From: Stackebrandtia endophytica
GTDB lineage: Bacteria; Actinomycetota; Actinomycetes; Mycobacteriales; Micromonosporaceae
NCBI RefSeq assembly: GCF_006716355.1
Contig: NZ_VFOW01000001.1
Location: 5,580,001 to 5,644,000 of the forward strand
Length of the DNA stretch: 64,000 bases
Direction: 5' to 3'
The notes beneath the pieces are model-generated. The model had not been told where the DNA came from and made no database searches. It saw nothing but the letters and a program-made list of their open reading frames with translations. The position numbers and the translations under genes were made by a program. Each line of letters starts with the position of its first letter. The stretch's first letter is position 1. This document shows positions 28,720 to 38,592 of this stretch, in pieces.

Positions 28720-30807
28720 TTAGCGCGTGGCCTTCGTCAGCGACTCGCGAGCCGCCGCCACGACGTTCTCGACGGTGAAGCCGAACTCCTCGAACAACCG
28801 TTGGTAGGGGGCGCTGGCACCGAAGTGCTCGATGCTCACCGGCACGCCGGCGTCACCCAGCAGGTCGTACCAGGACATCGCCACGCCCGCCTCGACGGTG
28901 ACCCGTGCCCGGACCCCAGGCAGCAGGACACTGTCGCGGTAGGCCTCGTCTTGGGCGTCGAACCACTCGCGACACGGCATCGACACCACGCGGGTGGCCA
29001 CGCCGGAGGCCTGAAGTTCCGTCCGGGCGTCCATCGCCAGACCGACTTCGCTGCCGGTGGCGATGATGATCACGTCGGGAGTTCCACCATCCGCATCGGC
29101 CAGCACGTAGCCGCCCCGCAGGGTGCCCTCGGCCGAGCCGACCTCGTCCCGGTTGAAGGTGCGGACGTTCTGACGTGTCAGGGCCAGTGCGGTGGGGCGG
29201 TCGGTGTGTTCCAGCGCCCCTCGCCACGCCCACACCGTCTCATTGGCGTCGGCGGGCCGAACCACGTCGAGGCCGGGGATGGCGCGAAGCGCCGACAGGT
29301 GCTCGACGGGTTGGTGCGTCGGACCGTCCTCGCCCAGGCCGACCGAGTCGTGGGTCCAGACGAACGTGACCGGCAGCTTCATCAGGGCCGCCAGGCGCAC
29401 CGCCGGACGCATGTAGTCGCTGAAGACCAGGAAGGTTCCGCCGTATGGCCGGGTTCCGCCGTGCAACGCGATGCCGTTGCAGATGGCCGCCATCGCGTGT
29501 TCCCGGATACCGAAGTGGAGGGTCCGCCCGTAGGGGTGGCCGGGGAACATCTTGGTGGCCTGCTCGGTCGGCAGGAACGACGGTTCACCGTCCATCGTGG
29601 TGTTGTTGCTTCCGGCCAGGTCGGCCGAGCCGCCCCACAACTCCGGCAGCACCGGCGCCAACGCCGACAGCACCTTGCCCGAGGCCACCCGGGTGGCCAC
29701 ACCCTTGTCGTCGGCGTCGAACTCGGGCAACGCCGACGTCCAACCCGCCGGAAGCTCGCGACGAGACATCCGGTCGAAGAGTTCCTTGTTCCGCGGGTTG
29801 TCTGTCGCCCACTTCTCGAACCCGGCCAGCCAACGCCGGTGCTCGGCGTGCCCGCGTTCGCGTACCCCGCGGGTGTGTTCCAGAACGTCGGCGTCGACCT
29901 GGAAGCTCTGGGCCGCGTCGAACCCGAGGATCTCCTTGGTGGCGGCGGCCTCGTCGGCACCGAGCTTGGAGCCGTGGATCGCGCCGGTGTTCTGCTTGCT
30001 TGGCGCGGGCCAGCCGATGATGGTCTTCAGCGAGATGAACGACGGGCGGTCGGTGACCCGTTTGGCGGCCTCCAACGCTTCGAACAGCTGCTCGATGTTC
30101 TCGTGGTAGGAGCCGCCGGCGCGCCAGTCGACGGTCTGCGTGTGCCAACCGTAGGCGCGGTACCGGGCGTCGACGTCCTCGCTCAACGCGACGCGCGTGT
30201 CGTCCTCGATGGAGATCTGGTTGTCGTCGTACAGGACGACCAGGTTGCCCAGCTGCTGTGTTCCGGCCAGGGCGCTGGCCTCGTGGCTGATGCCCTCTTG
30301 AACGTCTCCGTCGGAGCAGAAGGCGAAGATGTGGTGATCGAAGGGGGAGGTGCCCGCCGGGGCGTCGGGGTCGAACAGTCCACGCTCCCGACGTGCCGCT
30401 ATCGCCATACCGACGGCGTTGGCGATGCCCTGCCCCAGCGGCCCGGTCGTGGTCTCGACGCCGACGGTGTGTCCGTGCTCCGGGTGCCCCGGAGTCTTGG
30501 AATCCCACTGCCGCAACGCTTTCAGGTCATCGAGTTCCAGCCCGTATCCGGCCAGGTACAGCTGGATGTAGAGCGTGAGGCTCGAATGCCCACAAGAGAG
30601 AACGAAGCGGTCGCGTCCGGCCCAGTTCGGGTCGGACGGATCATGCTTCATGACCCGCTGGAACAGCAGATACGCCGCCGGAGCCAAACTCATCGCCGTC
30701 CCGGGGTGGCCGTTGCCGGCTCGCTCCACCGCGTCGATCGCCAAGACTCGGACGGTATCGACCCCCCGCTGATCGAGATCGGACCAATCAAGTGCTGCAG
30801 TGGACAC
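28720..30807 (-). CDS. tkt: Transketolase
   Basis: A 695-aa thiamine-diphosphate enzyme that moves two-carbon ketol units in the pentose phosphate pathway. Seen: ERAGNGHPGTAMSLAPAAYLLF, PLGQGIANAVGMAIA, the ThDP/metal motif CSDGDVQEGISHEA ... YDDNQISIED, and the transketolase signature region (GLGEDGPTHQPVEHL). GTG 30807 has GAGGAGG six bases upstream and beats an upstream frame extension. First gene of the cluster; divergent from ctaB. Confidence 0.96.
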   Translation of the reverse strand: MSTAALDWSDLDQRGVDTVRVLAIDAVERAGNGHPGTAMSLAPAAYLLFQRVMKHDPSDPNWAGRDRFVLSCGHSSLTLYIQLYLAGYGLELDDLKALRQWDSKTPGHPEHGHTVGVETTTGPLGQGIANAVGMAIAARRERGLFDPDAPAGTSPFDHHIFAFCSDGDVQEGISHEASALAGTQQLGNLVVLYDDNQISIEDDTRVALSEDVDARYRAYGWHTQTVDWRAGGSYHENIEQLFEALEAAKRVTDRPSFISLKTIIGWPAPSKQNTGAIHGSKLGADEAAATKEILGFDAAQSFQVDADVLEHTRGVRERGHAEHRRWLAGFEKWATDNPRNKELFDRMSRRELPAGWTSALPEFDADDKGVATRVASGKVLSALAPVLPELWGGSADLAGSNNTTMDGEPSFLPTEQATKMFPGHPYGRTLHFGIREHAMAAICNGIALHGGTRPYGGTFLVFSDYMRPAVRLAALMKLPVTFVWTHDSVGLGEDGPTHQPVEHLSALRAIPGLDVVRPADANETVWAWRGALEHTDRPTALALTRQNVRTFNRDEVGSAEGTLRGGYVLADADGGTPDVIIIATGSEVGLAMDARTELQASGVATRVVSMPCREWFDAQDEAYRDSVLLPGVRARVTVEAGVAMSWYDLLGDAGVPVSIEHFGASAPYQRLFEEFGFTVENVVAAARESLTKATR

Positions 30808-30983
30808 TGGTTGCCTCCTCAAGGCAAACGACGGCTGCTCGACACGCATGACGATACCCACCGCGCATCCGCATCACGCGCAGCGTGAGCCTTATTTCGT
30901 CTCCGGTGTGCCGATTCGTGAGCGCCACCACCTATCGGCCCCGGACGGCTTCGGCAAAGTAGGTGCGCATACGCTCTTCCACG

Positions 30984-31988
30984 ATGCGTAGAAACTCGAT
31001 GTCCGCCACCGACACCGCGCCGGAGCCTTCGGTGTCGCCCGCACGCGCGCGGACACTTGTCGTGAACACCGGCACCGAGCCCGCTTCCGCGCCGCCCCGC
31101 GCCACACCCGGGGCGGTGTTGAAGGCCTACATTGCCTTGACCAAGCCGCGGATCGTGGAGCTGCTGCTCATCACGACGGTCCCGGCCATGTTCCTGGCCG
31201 CGCGGTTGGCCGACAACGGTCTCCCCAACCTACTGACCGTGATCGTCGTCGTGATCGGCGGCGCCATGGCCGCCGGAGCGGCCAACGCGCTCAACTGCTA
31301 CCTCGATCGTGACATCGATCATCTGATGCGTCGCACCTCGCGTCGCCCGATTCCGCTGCACACCATCGCGCCCGAGCACGCCCTGGTCTTCGGACTGATC
31401 CTCAGCGTGGTGTCGATCGCGTTGATCTGGACGTTCACCAACCTGTTGGCCGCCGCGCTGACGTTGGCGGCCATCGCCTACTACGACCTGGTCTACACGT
31501 TGTGGCTCAAGCGGACCACCGCCGCCAACACCGTGTGGGGCGGCGTGTGCGGTGCGGCCCCGGTCCTCATCGGCTGGGCCGCCGTCACCGGCACCCTGTC
31601 GTGGGAGGCCTGGATCCTGTTCGCGGTGGTCTTCTTCTGGCAACCGCCGCACTTCTGGGCGCTGGCCATCAAGTACAAGGACGACTACGCCGCCGCGGGC
31701 ATACCGATGCTCCCGGTCGTGGCGTCGCTTCGCCGGGTCGGATTGGAATCGGTCATCTACGCGTGGCTGACCCTGATCACCTCACTGGCGCTGTGGCCAT
31801 TGGCGACCACTCCCGTCTACGGCGTGGTGGCGCTGGTCACCGGCGGCATGTTCTGCCTCGAGGCCCACAAGATGCACAACCGGGCCCGTCGCGGTGAGAA
31901 CGTCAAACCGATGCGGCTGTTCCACTGGTCGACCTCGTACCTGACCCTGCTGTTCGTCGCGGTGGCCGTGGACTCGTTCCTGCTGTAA
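30984..31988 (+). CDS. ctaB: Protoheme IX farnesyltransferase (heme O synthase)
   Basis: About 334 aa, a UbiA-type polytopic prenyltransferase that attaches farnesyl to heme B to make heme O for cytochrome oxidase. Seen: [19 protein letters not shown], the prenyl-diphosphate site [22 protein letters not shown], the second motif [17 protein letters not shown], and [22 protein letters not shown] 30984 or 30999 could be the start; the former is 8 bases after a TACGCT hexamer. Divergent from tkt, an arrangement common in actinobacteria. Confidence 0.94.
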   Translation: MRRNSMSATDTAPEPSVSPARARTLVVNTGTEPASAPPRATPGAVLKAYIALTKPRIVELLLITTVPAMFLAARLADNGLPNLLTVIVVVIGGAMAAGAANALNCYLDRDIDHLMRRTSRRPIPLHTIAPEHALVFGLILSVVSIALIWTFTNLLAAALTLAAIAYYDLVYTLWLKRTTAANTVWGGVCGAAPVLIGWAAVTGTLSWEAWILFAVVFFWQPPHFWALAIKYKDDYAAAGIPMLPVVASLRRVGLESVIYAWLTLITSLALWPLATTPVYGVVALVTGGMFCLEAHKMHNRARRGENVKPMRLFHWSTSYLTLLFVAVAVDSFLL

Positions 31989-32039
31989 CACTTCGGCCCT
32001 GGCGTGCACCTGTCGACCGGTGGTTGAGATGATGCCGCC

Positions 32040-32891
32040 ATGACAGCCGTCGCGATCGTCACCTGTGCCGAACTACCCGAGCTCGACCCGGACGAGGCGG
32101 CGCTGTTGGCGCCGCTTCGAGAGCTGGGACTGACCGTCACACCACAGGTGTGGACCGACGAGTCGGTTGACTGGGACAAGTTCGACCTGACCGTTCTGCG
32201 GTGCGCCTGGGACTACGCCGAACAACGCGACCGGTTCATCACCTGGGCCAAAGGCGTGCCTCGACTGCACAACGGCGCCGATTTGATCGAGTGGAACACC
32301 GACAAGCGGTATCTGGCGGACCTGGCCGCGGCCGCGGTGCCGGTGGTACCGACCACCTGGCTGCCGCCCAGCGGTGAGGTGAGTCTGCCGACACGGGGTG
32401 AATGGGTGCTCAAACCCTCGATCGGGGCCGGCAGCCGCAACGCCGGTCGCTATCAGATGGAGACGCAGGCCGTCGAGGCCGCCGACCACGTGGCCGCCCT
32501 CCACCGCAGCGGCCTGACGGTCATGGCGCAGCCCTATATGTCTGATGTGGATGTCAATGGGGAACGGGCGCTGGTCTACATCGACGGAGAATTCTCACAC
32601 GCGATCCGCAAGGGCGCGATGCTGGAAGGCCCCTATCGGGGACTGGACGAGTTGTACAAGGCCGAGACCATCACCCCGTTGACCGTCGACGACGCCGACC
32701 GGGAGCTCGCCGAAACCGCGCTGGCCGCGGTTCCCACCGACCGGACCCTGCTGTATGCGCGGGTCGACCTGGTCGAGTCGCAGGTGGGTACGGTCGTCCT
32801 GGAGGTCGAGGTCGCCGAACCCAGCCTGTTCTTCGGGCACGACCCGGAATCGGCGGCCCGGTTGGCTCGGGCCATCGCGCGGCGGGTGTGA
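32040..32891 (+). CDS. ATP-grasp ligase-like protein
   Basis: A 283-aa ATP-grasp enzyme. Seen: FDLTVLRCAWDYAEQRDRFI at the N-terminus, NGADLIEWNTDKRYL (lid/ATP region), the grasp strand EWVLKPSIGAGSRNAGRY, and the metal-binding end LYARVDLVESQVGTVVLEVEVAEPSLFF. This pattern resembles the glutathione-synthase/DcsG-like group that forms amide or amide-like bonds. Substrate unknown. No biosynthetic neighbours. The stop is part of a palindrome shared with the convergent CPBP gene. Confidence 0.8.
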   Translation: MTAVAIVTCAELPELDPDEAALLAPLRELGLTVTPQVWTDESVDWDKFDLTVLRCAWDYAEQRDRFITWAKGVPRLHNGADLIEWNTDKRYLADLAAAAVPVVPTTWLPPSGEVSLPTRGEWVLKPSIGAGSRNAGRYQMETQAVEAADHVAALHRSGLTVMAQPYMSDVDVNGERALVYIDGEFSHAIRKGAMLEGPYRGLDELYKAETITPLTVDDADRELAETALAAVPTDRTLLYARVDLVESQVGTVVLEVEVAEPSLFFGHDPESAARLARAIARRV

Positions 32892-32900
32892 GACTCACAC
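32886..32900. terminator. Small palindrome joining two convergent stop codons
   Basis: GTGTGAG-A-CTCACAC contains the TGA stops of both the ATP-grasp gene and the convergent CPBP gene, whose ends are only three bases apart. The stem is short (about 6 effective pairs), so terminator strength is doubtful. Confidence 0.35.
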
Positions 32901-33677
32901 GATCCGCAACGACCACAGTGCGCTGGTGAGCAGAACTCCCAGACCGTTGGTGGCCCAATGTAGACCGGCGGTGGCGATGAGGCTGCCACTGCGTCGCCGT
33001 ATCTCGCACAGCAGCCAGCCGGCCAGTCCGGTGAAGGCCACGACGGCGGCGATCAGCGCCGCTTGTGCCAGCGGCCCGGCGCCGAAGATCTCCGAGATCA
33101 ATCGATTGGCGCCCAACGCCGCCGCAGGCACGATGTGCCAGGCGCCGAACATGACCGAGGACACCAGAACGGCCAGCCACGCCTTGTTGCGTTGCCCGAA
33201 CAGGCCCATCAAGACGCCGCGGAACGCGATCTCCTCAAGCAGGATCGTTCCCAGCGGGATGAACACCAGTGCCGTGAGCAGGGCGGCACCGGTGTGGAGC
33301 TGGTACCGGCCGTCCAGGAAGGCCTGCCGGGTCAGTGGAATGAGCGCGGCGATCGCGTAGAGCACGCTGACGGCCAGGATGCCGACCAACGCGTATTTGA
33401 GTCCCTTCCACCAGGTGCGACGGGACAGACCCAGGTCATGCCAGCTCAGGCCCGCCCGACGCGCCAACAGGATCAACGCGACGGCGACCAGTGGTTCCAG
33501 GACCACGCCGGTGTGCCCGGGGCCGATCCGGTTGGCGACACTCACCATGCCCAAAGCGGTGACGATGATCGCCAGGACCGCCAACACGCGTCGGTTGTGG
33601 GACACGCGTCTCCACGCCGTCGCCAGACGGCGGGACGGTGGCGTTATCGCAGGTAGGGACTCTGGGGTGTGCCGCAC
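32895..33677 (-). CDS. CPBP family intramembrane metalloprotease
   Basis: A 260-aa polytopic membrane protein of the CAAX-protease/bacteriocin-processing (ABI) family. All three motifs are present: motif 1 EEIAFRG (about 148-154), motif 2 FGAWH (His 181) and motif 3 HWATN near the C-terminus. Six to eight membrane segments. In bacteria such proteins act in peptide maturation, immunity or protein turnover; nothing nearby indicates a substrate. Confidence 0.85.
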   Translation of the reverse strand: MRHTPESLPAITPPSRRLATAWRRVSHNRRVLAVLAIIVTALGMVSVANRIGPGHTGVVLEPLVAVALILLARRAGLSWHDLGLSRRTWWKGLKYALVGILAVSVLYAIAALIPLTRQAFLDGRYQLHTGAALLTALVFIPLGTILLEEIAFRGVLMGLFGQRNKAWLAVLVSSVMFGAWHIVPAAALGANRLISEIFGAGPLAQAALIAAVVAFTGLAGWLLCEIRRRSGSLIATAGLHWATNGLGVLLTSALWSLRIV

Positions 33678-33728
33678 GGCGCAGAGGGTACGTCATGAAA
33701 CTGTGTGATCGCTGTCGGGTGGTCGCGG

Positions 33729-34691
33729 TCACTTCTCAACGGGCGTCAGCGGCTCGGCCGGTTCATCCGACTCGATATCGGCAACCGTCGACTCGGCGGC
33801 GCCGGGCGAACGAGGTTGCGGCAGTGGATGCCGCACCCGGATCGACACCAGGACGTTCAGGGCCGCCATCCACAGGATTGCCGAGCCCAGCATGTGAGCA
33901 CCTACCAGCACCTCGGGCAGTCCGGTGAAGAACTGGACGAACCCGATGCCGCCCTGTGCGAGTTCGATCCCCAACAGCACCCAGATCGCCTTGGTCACCC
34001 GGGCCGGGGCCTTCAACGCCACCGCCGCCAGTCCCGCGGCGACGGTCAGTCCCAGCAGCAGGAAGACCGAGTCCACGTGTAGCTGGGCCATCGCCGCCGA
34101 GTCCAGCGGTATGCGTGGTGAGTCCGGGTCGCCGGCGTGCGGCCCGCTGCCGGTGACGATCACGCCGAGCACGATCGCGGTCAGGCTCACCACCGTGATC
34201 AACCGGGCCAACAGTCGGAACGCCGGCGGTGTCGACTGTTCGACGACCCCGTCGGGTTCTCCGGAGCGGACATAGCCCAGGTACGCCGCTGCCAACACCC
34301 CGACCGAGACGAGGAAGTGGCAGCTGACGACCCACGGATTGAGGTCGGTGGTGACCGTGATGAGGCCGATGATCGCCTGCAACGGGACACCGATGGCCAC
34401 CAGCAACGCCAACTTGATCAGTGACGTGCGGCGGGGTTTGCGGAGGACGGTCGCCAGCAGGGTGGCGATCGCGACCACGGCGACGACGAAGCCGAACAGG
34501 CGGTTGCTCCATTCGATCGCGCCGTGGATTCCCATCTCGGGCGTCGCGTGGAACGCTCCGGGCTGGCAGTTCGGCCAAGTGGGGCAGCCCAAGCCGGAAC
34601 CGGTGAGGCGGACGGCGCCGCCGGTGACGATGATGAGAACGTTGACGACGACGTTGGTCAGGCTCAGCCGCCGCACCCAAATAGGTGACAC
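33729..34691 (-). CDS. ctaA: Heme A synthase (CtaA/COX15)
   Basis: A 320-aa membrane enzyme oxidising heme O to heme A. Seen: GGAVRLTGSGLGCPTWPNCQPG, EWSNRLFGF (heme His region), the second-half repeat GSGPHAGDP and QLHVDSVFLLLG, and VGAHMLGSAILW. GTG 34691 gives MSPIWVRRLSL; TAGAGT ends eight bases upstream, fitting a leaderless transcript, so the longer in-frame extension is rejected. Divergent from sufR with about 79 bases between. Works with ctaB (30984). Confidence 0.92.
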   Translation of the reverse strand: MSPIWVRRLSLTNVVVNVLIIVTGGAVRLTGSGLGCPTWPNCQPGAFHATPEMGIHGAIEWSNRLFGFVVAVVAIATLLATVLRKPRRTSLIKLALLVAIGVPLQAIIGLITVTTDLNPWVVSCHFLVSVGVLAAAYLGYVRSGEPDGVVEQSTPPAFRLLARLITVVSLTAIVLGVIVTGSGPHAGDPDSPRIPLDSAAMAQLHVDSVFLLLGLTVAAGLAAVALKAPARVTKAIWVLLGIELAQGGIGFVQFFTGLPEVLVGAHMLGSAILWMAALNVLVSIRVRHPLPQPRSPGAAESTVADIESDEPAEPLTPVEK

Positions 34692-34770
34692 GAGGCAACA
34701 CTCTACGGGGGTGTTCTGGCTCACCCACCCCCGGTTGGCGACGTCGAGGGAAATAAGCAACACTGGGGTT

Positions 34771-35532
34771 GTGGAAAACGAAGCGACCCGGTCGCAGCCG
34801 TCGGGCTGCGCGACACCCGAGGGGACGGCGTCTTCCGGTTCACCGGTCGACACCCGCCGCCGGGTCGCTGAACTGCTGCTTCAAAACGGTCAGGCCACCG
34901 CTCGACAACTGGCGGCCGCCATCGGCATCACACACGTCGCGGTGCGCAAGCACCTGGACGCGATGGCCGCCGACGGGCTCGTCGAGTTCAGGGAACCCGT
35001 GGCCAAGGCCACCGGCCGCGGCAGGGGGCGACCAGCTCGCACCTACCGGTTGGCCCCCGCGGCGCGCGACACGTTCGGGCACCACTACGACGACCTCGCC
35101 ACCCAGGCGTTGCGTTGGATCCACCAACACGGCGGACCCGCTGCCGTCACCGCCTTCGCCGGTGACCAGGTGTCGGCCCTGGAGGAACGCTGCCGGAACG
35201 CCCTGGCCGATGCCGGAGACGACCCGCTGGCCCGTGCCACCGCACTGGCCGAGGCACTGTCGGCCGAGGGGTACGCGGCCACCGCCAAGGCCATCGCCAA
35301 CGGCGGCCAGCTGTGCCAGCACCACTGCCCGGTCGCTCACGCCGCCGCCGAGTTCCCGCAGTTGTGCGAGGCCGAGACCGAGGTGATCAGCCGCCTGGTC
35401 GGCCACCACGTACAACGACTAGCCACCATCGCCAACGGCGACGGGGTATGCACGACCTACATTCCCGGCGTATCGGGCGCCGGGCTAAAGTCCACAACCG
35501 CTATTGAAACGCCGCAGGTGAGGAACCGATGA
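34771..35532 (+). CDS. sufR: Fe-S cluster-sensing suf operon repressor SufR
   Basis: A 253-aa regulator. N-terminal winged helix [46 protein letters not shown]-terminal half with the Cys-rich segment [26 protein letters not shown], the ligands of the sensory Fe-S cluster in SufR proteins. Holo-SufR represses suf genes and loss of the cluster relieves repression. The stop overlaps the sufB start (ATGA), so it is the first gene of the operon it should control. Start GTG 34771 (MENEATRSQ). Confidence 0.93.
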   Translation: MENEATRSQPSGCATPEGTASSGSPVDTRRRVAELLLQNGQATARQLAAAIGITHVAVRKHLDAMAADGLVEFREPVAKATGRGRGRPARTYRLAPAARDTFGHHYDDLATQALRWIHQHGGPAAVTAFAGDQVSALEERCRNALADAGDDPLARATALAEALSAEGYAATAKAIANGGQLCQHHCPVAHAAAEFPQLCEAETEVISRLVGHHVQRLATIANGDGVCTTYIPGVSGAGLKSTTAIETPQVRNR

Positions 35533-36962
35533 CTGACACCAGCAAAGCCGCACCATTGAGCCAGGAAGAGACGCTTGCCGCCCTGGGCAACTATGAGTAC
35601 GGCTGGGCCGACTCGGACACGGCGGGCGCCTCGGCTCAACGTGGTCTGTCCGAGGCCGTGGTGCGCGACATCTCCGCCAAGAAGGACGAACCGCAGTGGA
35701 TGTTGGACCTGCGGCTCAAGGGCTTGAAGCTGTTCGGCCGCAAACCCATGCCGCACTGGGGCGCCGACCTGTCGGGCATCGACTTCGACAACATCAAGTA
35801 CTTCGTGCGTTCCACCGAGCAGCAGGCGGCCTCGTGGGAGGACCTGCCCGAGGACATCAAGAACACCTACGACCGGCTCGGTATCCCCGAGGCCGAGAAG
35901 CAGCGTCTCGTGGCGGGGGTCGCCGCGCAGTACGAGAGCGAAGTCGTCTACCACAAGATCCGTGATGACCTGGAGGAGAAGGGTGTCATCTTCCTGGACA
36001 CCGACACCGGTCTGAAGGAGCACCCGGAGATCTTCCAGGAGTACTTCGGCTCGGTCATCCCGGTCGGCGACAACAAATTCGCCGCGTTGAACACCGCCAC
36101 CTGGAGTGGTGGCTCGTTCATCTACGTGCCCAAGGGCGTCCACGTCGACATCCCGTTGCAGGCGTACTTCCGCATCAACACCGAGAACATGGGGCAGTTC
36201 GAGCGCACCCTCATCATCGCCGACGAGGGCTCCTACGTGCACTACGTCGAGGGATGCACCGCGCCGATCTACTCCTCGGACAGCCTGCACTCGGCGGTGG
36301 TGGAGATCATCGTCAAGAAGAACGCCCGCGTCCGGTACACGACCATCCAGAACTGGTCCAACAACGTCTACAACCTGGTCACCAAGCGCGCGGTCGCCGA
36401 AGCCGGGGCCACCATGGAGTGGGTCGACGGCAACCTGGGTTCCAAGGTCACCATGAAGTACCCCGCCGTCGTCATGACCGGTGAGCACGCCAAGGGCGAG
36501 GTTCTGTCGGTGGCGATGGCCGGTGCCGGCCAGCACCAGGACGCCGGTGCCAAGATGACCCACGCCGCGCCGCACACCTCGTCGTCGATCATCTCGAAGT
36601 CGATCGCCCGAGGCGGTGGCCGTACGTCGTACCGCGGCCTGGTGCAGGTCAACGACGGCTCCCACCACTCCAAGAGCACCGTCAAGTGCGACGCGCTGCT
36701 GGTGGACAACATCTCCCGGTCGGACACCTACCCCTACGTCGACGTCCGAGAGGACGACGTGCAGATGGGACACGAGGCCACCGTCTCCAAGGTCAGCGAC
36801 GACCAGTTGTTCTACCTGATGAGTCGCGGGCTCACCGAGGATGAGGCCATGGCCATGATCGTGCGCGGGTTCATCGAGCCGGTCGCCAAGGAGCTGCCGA
36901 TGGAGTACGCCTTGGAGCTCAACCGCCTCATCGAACTGCAGATGGAAGGGGCCGTCGGGTGA
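35529..36962 (+). CDS. sufB: Fe-S cluster assembly scaffold SufB
   Basis: A 477-aa SufB, part of the SufBC2D scaffold on which Fe-S clusters are built. Seen: [33 protein letters not shown]-type N-terminus, the beta-helix core [21 protein letters not shown], the [20 protein letters not shown] segment holding the conserved Cys, and the C-terminal [23 protein letters not shown]. No intein is inserted, in contrast to mycobacterial SufB. Confidence 0.96.
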   Translation: MTDTSKAAPLSQEETLAALGNYEYGWADSDTAGASAQRGLSEAVVRDISAKKDEPQWMLDLRLKGLKLFGRKPMPHWGADLSGIDFDNIKYFVRSTEQQAASWEDLPEDIKNTYDRLGIPEAEKQRLVAGVAAQYESEVVYHKIRDDLEEKGVIFLDTDTGLKEHPEIFQEYFGSVIPVGDNKFAALNTATWSGGSFIYVPKGVHVDIPLQAYFRINTENMGQFERTLIIADEGSYVHYVEGCTAPIYSSDSLHSAVVEIIVKKNARVRYTTIQNWSNNVYNLVTKRAVAEAGATMEWVDGNLGSKVTMKYPAVVMTGEHAKGEVLSVAMAGAGQHQDAGAKMTHAAPHTSSSIISKSIARGGGRTSYRGLVQVNDGSHHSKSTVKCDALLVDNISRSDTYPYVDVREDDVQMGHEATVSKVSDDQLFYLMSRGLTEDEAMAMIVRGFIEPVAKELPMEYALELNRLIELQMEGAVG

Positions 36963-37047
36963 CCCTGCGGGGAATCCGTCACCGCCCGCGTGCAACGGCA
37001 CGTGCCAGCAGCGTTGTTCGACCATCAAGCCGAAAGAGTGAAGTTCG

Positions 37048-38232
37048 TTGTCCGTTACTGAGCAAACCGCGACCGAAGCGCGACCCAACGTGACCGGGGC
37101 CGTGGAGACCTCCGACAAGGTGGCCAGCCACCTGCACCCGGAGGGTTCCTTCAACGTCGAGGATCACCCGATGCCCAACGGGCGGGAGGAGATCTGGCGG
37201 TTCACGCCGCTGCGCCGGTTGGCCGGGGCGTTGGAACACCGTCCCAGCGACGAGGGCGCCGCCGAGTACCAGGTCTACGAACCCGAGGGCATCCAGGTGG
37301 GAACACTGGCCCAGGGTGAGGCACCGCGTGGATCGGTGTTGCTGCCGAGCGACCGCGCCGCCGCGATCGCCTCGGCCGAGACCCCGCAGGCGCTGCACAT
37401 CAAGGTGCCCGCGGAGACCGTCGTGCCCGAACCGGTCACCGTGACCGTGACCGGCGCCGCCGACAAGCGCAGCAACGCCCACTACGTACTGCAGGTGGGG
37501 GAGTTCGCCAAGGTGACGCTGCTGCTGGACCACCGTGGATCGGGGGTGCACACTGGCAACCTCGAGGTTCTGGTCGGAGACGGCGCCGAGGTCACCGTGG
37601 TCTCGGTGCAGGACTGGGCTCGCGACGCGGTTCACCTGGGACAGCATGAGGCGGTCATCGGCCGTGACGCCTCCTATAAGCACATCGTGGTGTCGCTGGG
37701 CGGCGACCTGGTGCGCCTGAACTCCAACGTGCGCTACGCCGGAACCGGCGCCTCCGCCGACCTCCTCGGCCTGTACTTCGCCGACGCCGGTCAGCACCTG
37801 GAGCACCGTCAGTTCGTCGACCACAACGCGCCGCACACCCGCAGCAACGTCGACTACAAGGGCGCTCTGCAGGGCCAGGACGCCAGGACGGTGTGGGTCG
37901 GTGACGTGCTGATCCGTAAGGTCGCCGAGCAGATCGAGACCTACGAGATCAACCGCAACCTGGTTCTCACCGATGGCGCTCAGGCCGACTCGGTTCCCAA
38001 CCTGGAGATCGAGACCGGTGAGATCGTCAGCGCCGGCCACGCCAGCGCGACCGGCCGCTTCGACGACGAGCAGCTGTTCTACCTACAGTCGCGGGGTATC
38101 TCCGAGACCGAGGCGCGCCGCCTGGTCGTGCGGGGCTTCTTCGCCGACCTGTTGGGCCGCATCGGCATCGAGTCGGTGCGTGAACGGTTGACCGAGGCCA
38201 TCGAGCAGCGGTTGGAAAAGGCCGGGGTGTGA
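37048..38232 (+). CDS. sufD: Fe-S cluster assembly protein SufD
   Basis: A 394-aa SufB paralogue and partner in the SufBC2D complex. Recognised by EIWRFTPLRRLAGAL, the beta-helix region DHNAPHTRSNVDYKGALQGQ, and C-terminal SRGISETEARRLVVRGFFADLL. The start is TTG 37048 (MSVTEQTAT), an infrequent codon with only a weak ribosome-binding site; the 85 bases after sufB contain no gene. Confidence 0.95.
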   Translation: MSVTEQTATEARPNVTGAVETSDKVASHLHPEGSFNVEDHPMPNGREEIWRFTPLRRLAGALEHRPSDEGAAEYQVYEPEGIQVGTLAQGEAPRGSVLLPSDRAAAIASAETPQALHIKVPAETVVPEPVTVTVTGAADKRSNAHYVLQVGEFAKVTLLLDHRGSGVHTGNLEVLVGDGAEVTVVSVQDWARDAVHLGQHEAVIGRDASYKHIVVSLGGDLVRLNSNVRYAGTGASADLLGLYFADAGQHLEHRQFVDHNAPHTRSNVDYKGALQGQDARTVWVGDVLIRKVAEQIETYEINRNLVLTDGAQADSVPNLEIETGEIVSAGHASATGRFDDEQLFYLQSRGISETEARRLVVRGFFADLLGRIGIESVRERLTEAIEQRLEKAGV

Positions 38233-38235
38233 TCG

Positions 38236-38568
38236 ATGGACACCACCAATGACACCTTCCACCGCATCTGCGCGGTGACCGACCTGCCCGCCAACGAGGC
38301 GATCCGGGCCGAGGTCGACGGAGTACCGATCGCGCTGGTGCACACCGAGGGCGAGGTGTACGCGATCTACGACGAGTGTTCGCACGCCGCGGTCGCGCTG
38401 TCGGAGGGTGACGTGGAGGGCTGCACGCTGGAGTGCTGGCTGCACGGTTCCCGCTTCGACCTGCGCACCGGTGACCCCACGGGGCTGCCCGCCACGGTTT
38501 CGGTGAAGGTGTATCCGGTGGAGATCCGCGACGGCGACGTCTACTTGAGCCTCACCCCCAAGAACTAA
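38236..38568 (+). CDS. Rieske-type [2Fe-2S] ferredoxin of the suf operon
   Basis: A 110-aa single-domain Rieske protein. Cluster ligands are C48-x-H50 (DECSHAAVALSEGDV) and C67-x2-H70 (LECWLHGSRFDL). It lacks a fused oxygenase, so it is a small electron carrier like the NirD/Rieske ferredoxins often found between sufD and sufC in actinobacteria. Its likely job is supplying electrons for cluster assembly; that is inference from position. Starts three bases after the sufD stop. Confidence 0.9.
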   Translation: MDTTNDTFHRICAVTDLPANEAIRAEVDGVPIALVHTEGEVYAIYDECSHAAVALSEGDVEGCTLECWLHGSRFDLRTGDPTGLPATVSVKVYPVEIRDGDVYLSLTPKN

Positions 38569-38592
38569 ACCTCAGATATCGGGAGAAATTTC

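Noticed and set aside
28615-30888. 757-codon plus-strand frame
   Set aside because: Antisense to tkt; typical GC-rich shadow of a strongly biased gene.
35457-37154. 565-codon minus-strand frame
   Set aside because: Antisense to sufB; Val/Asp/Leu-rich low-complexity product.
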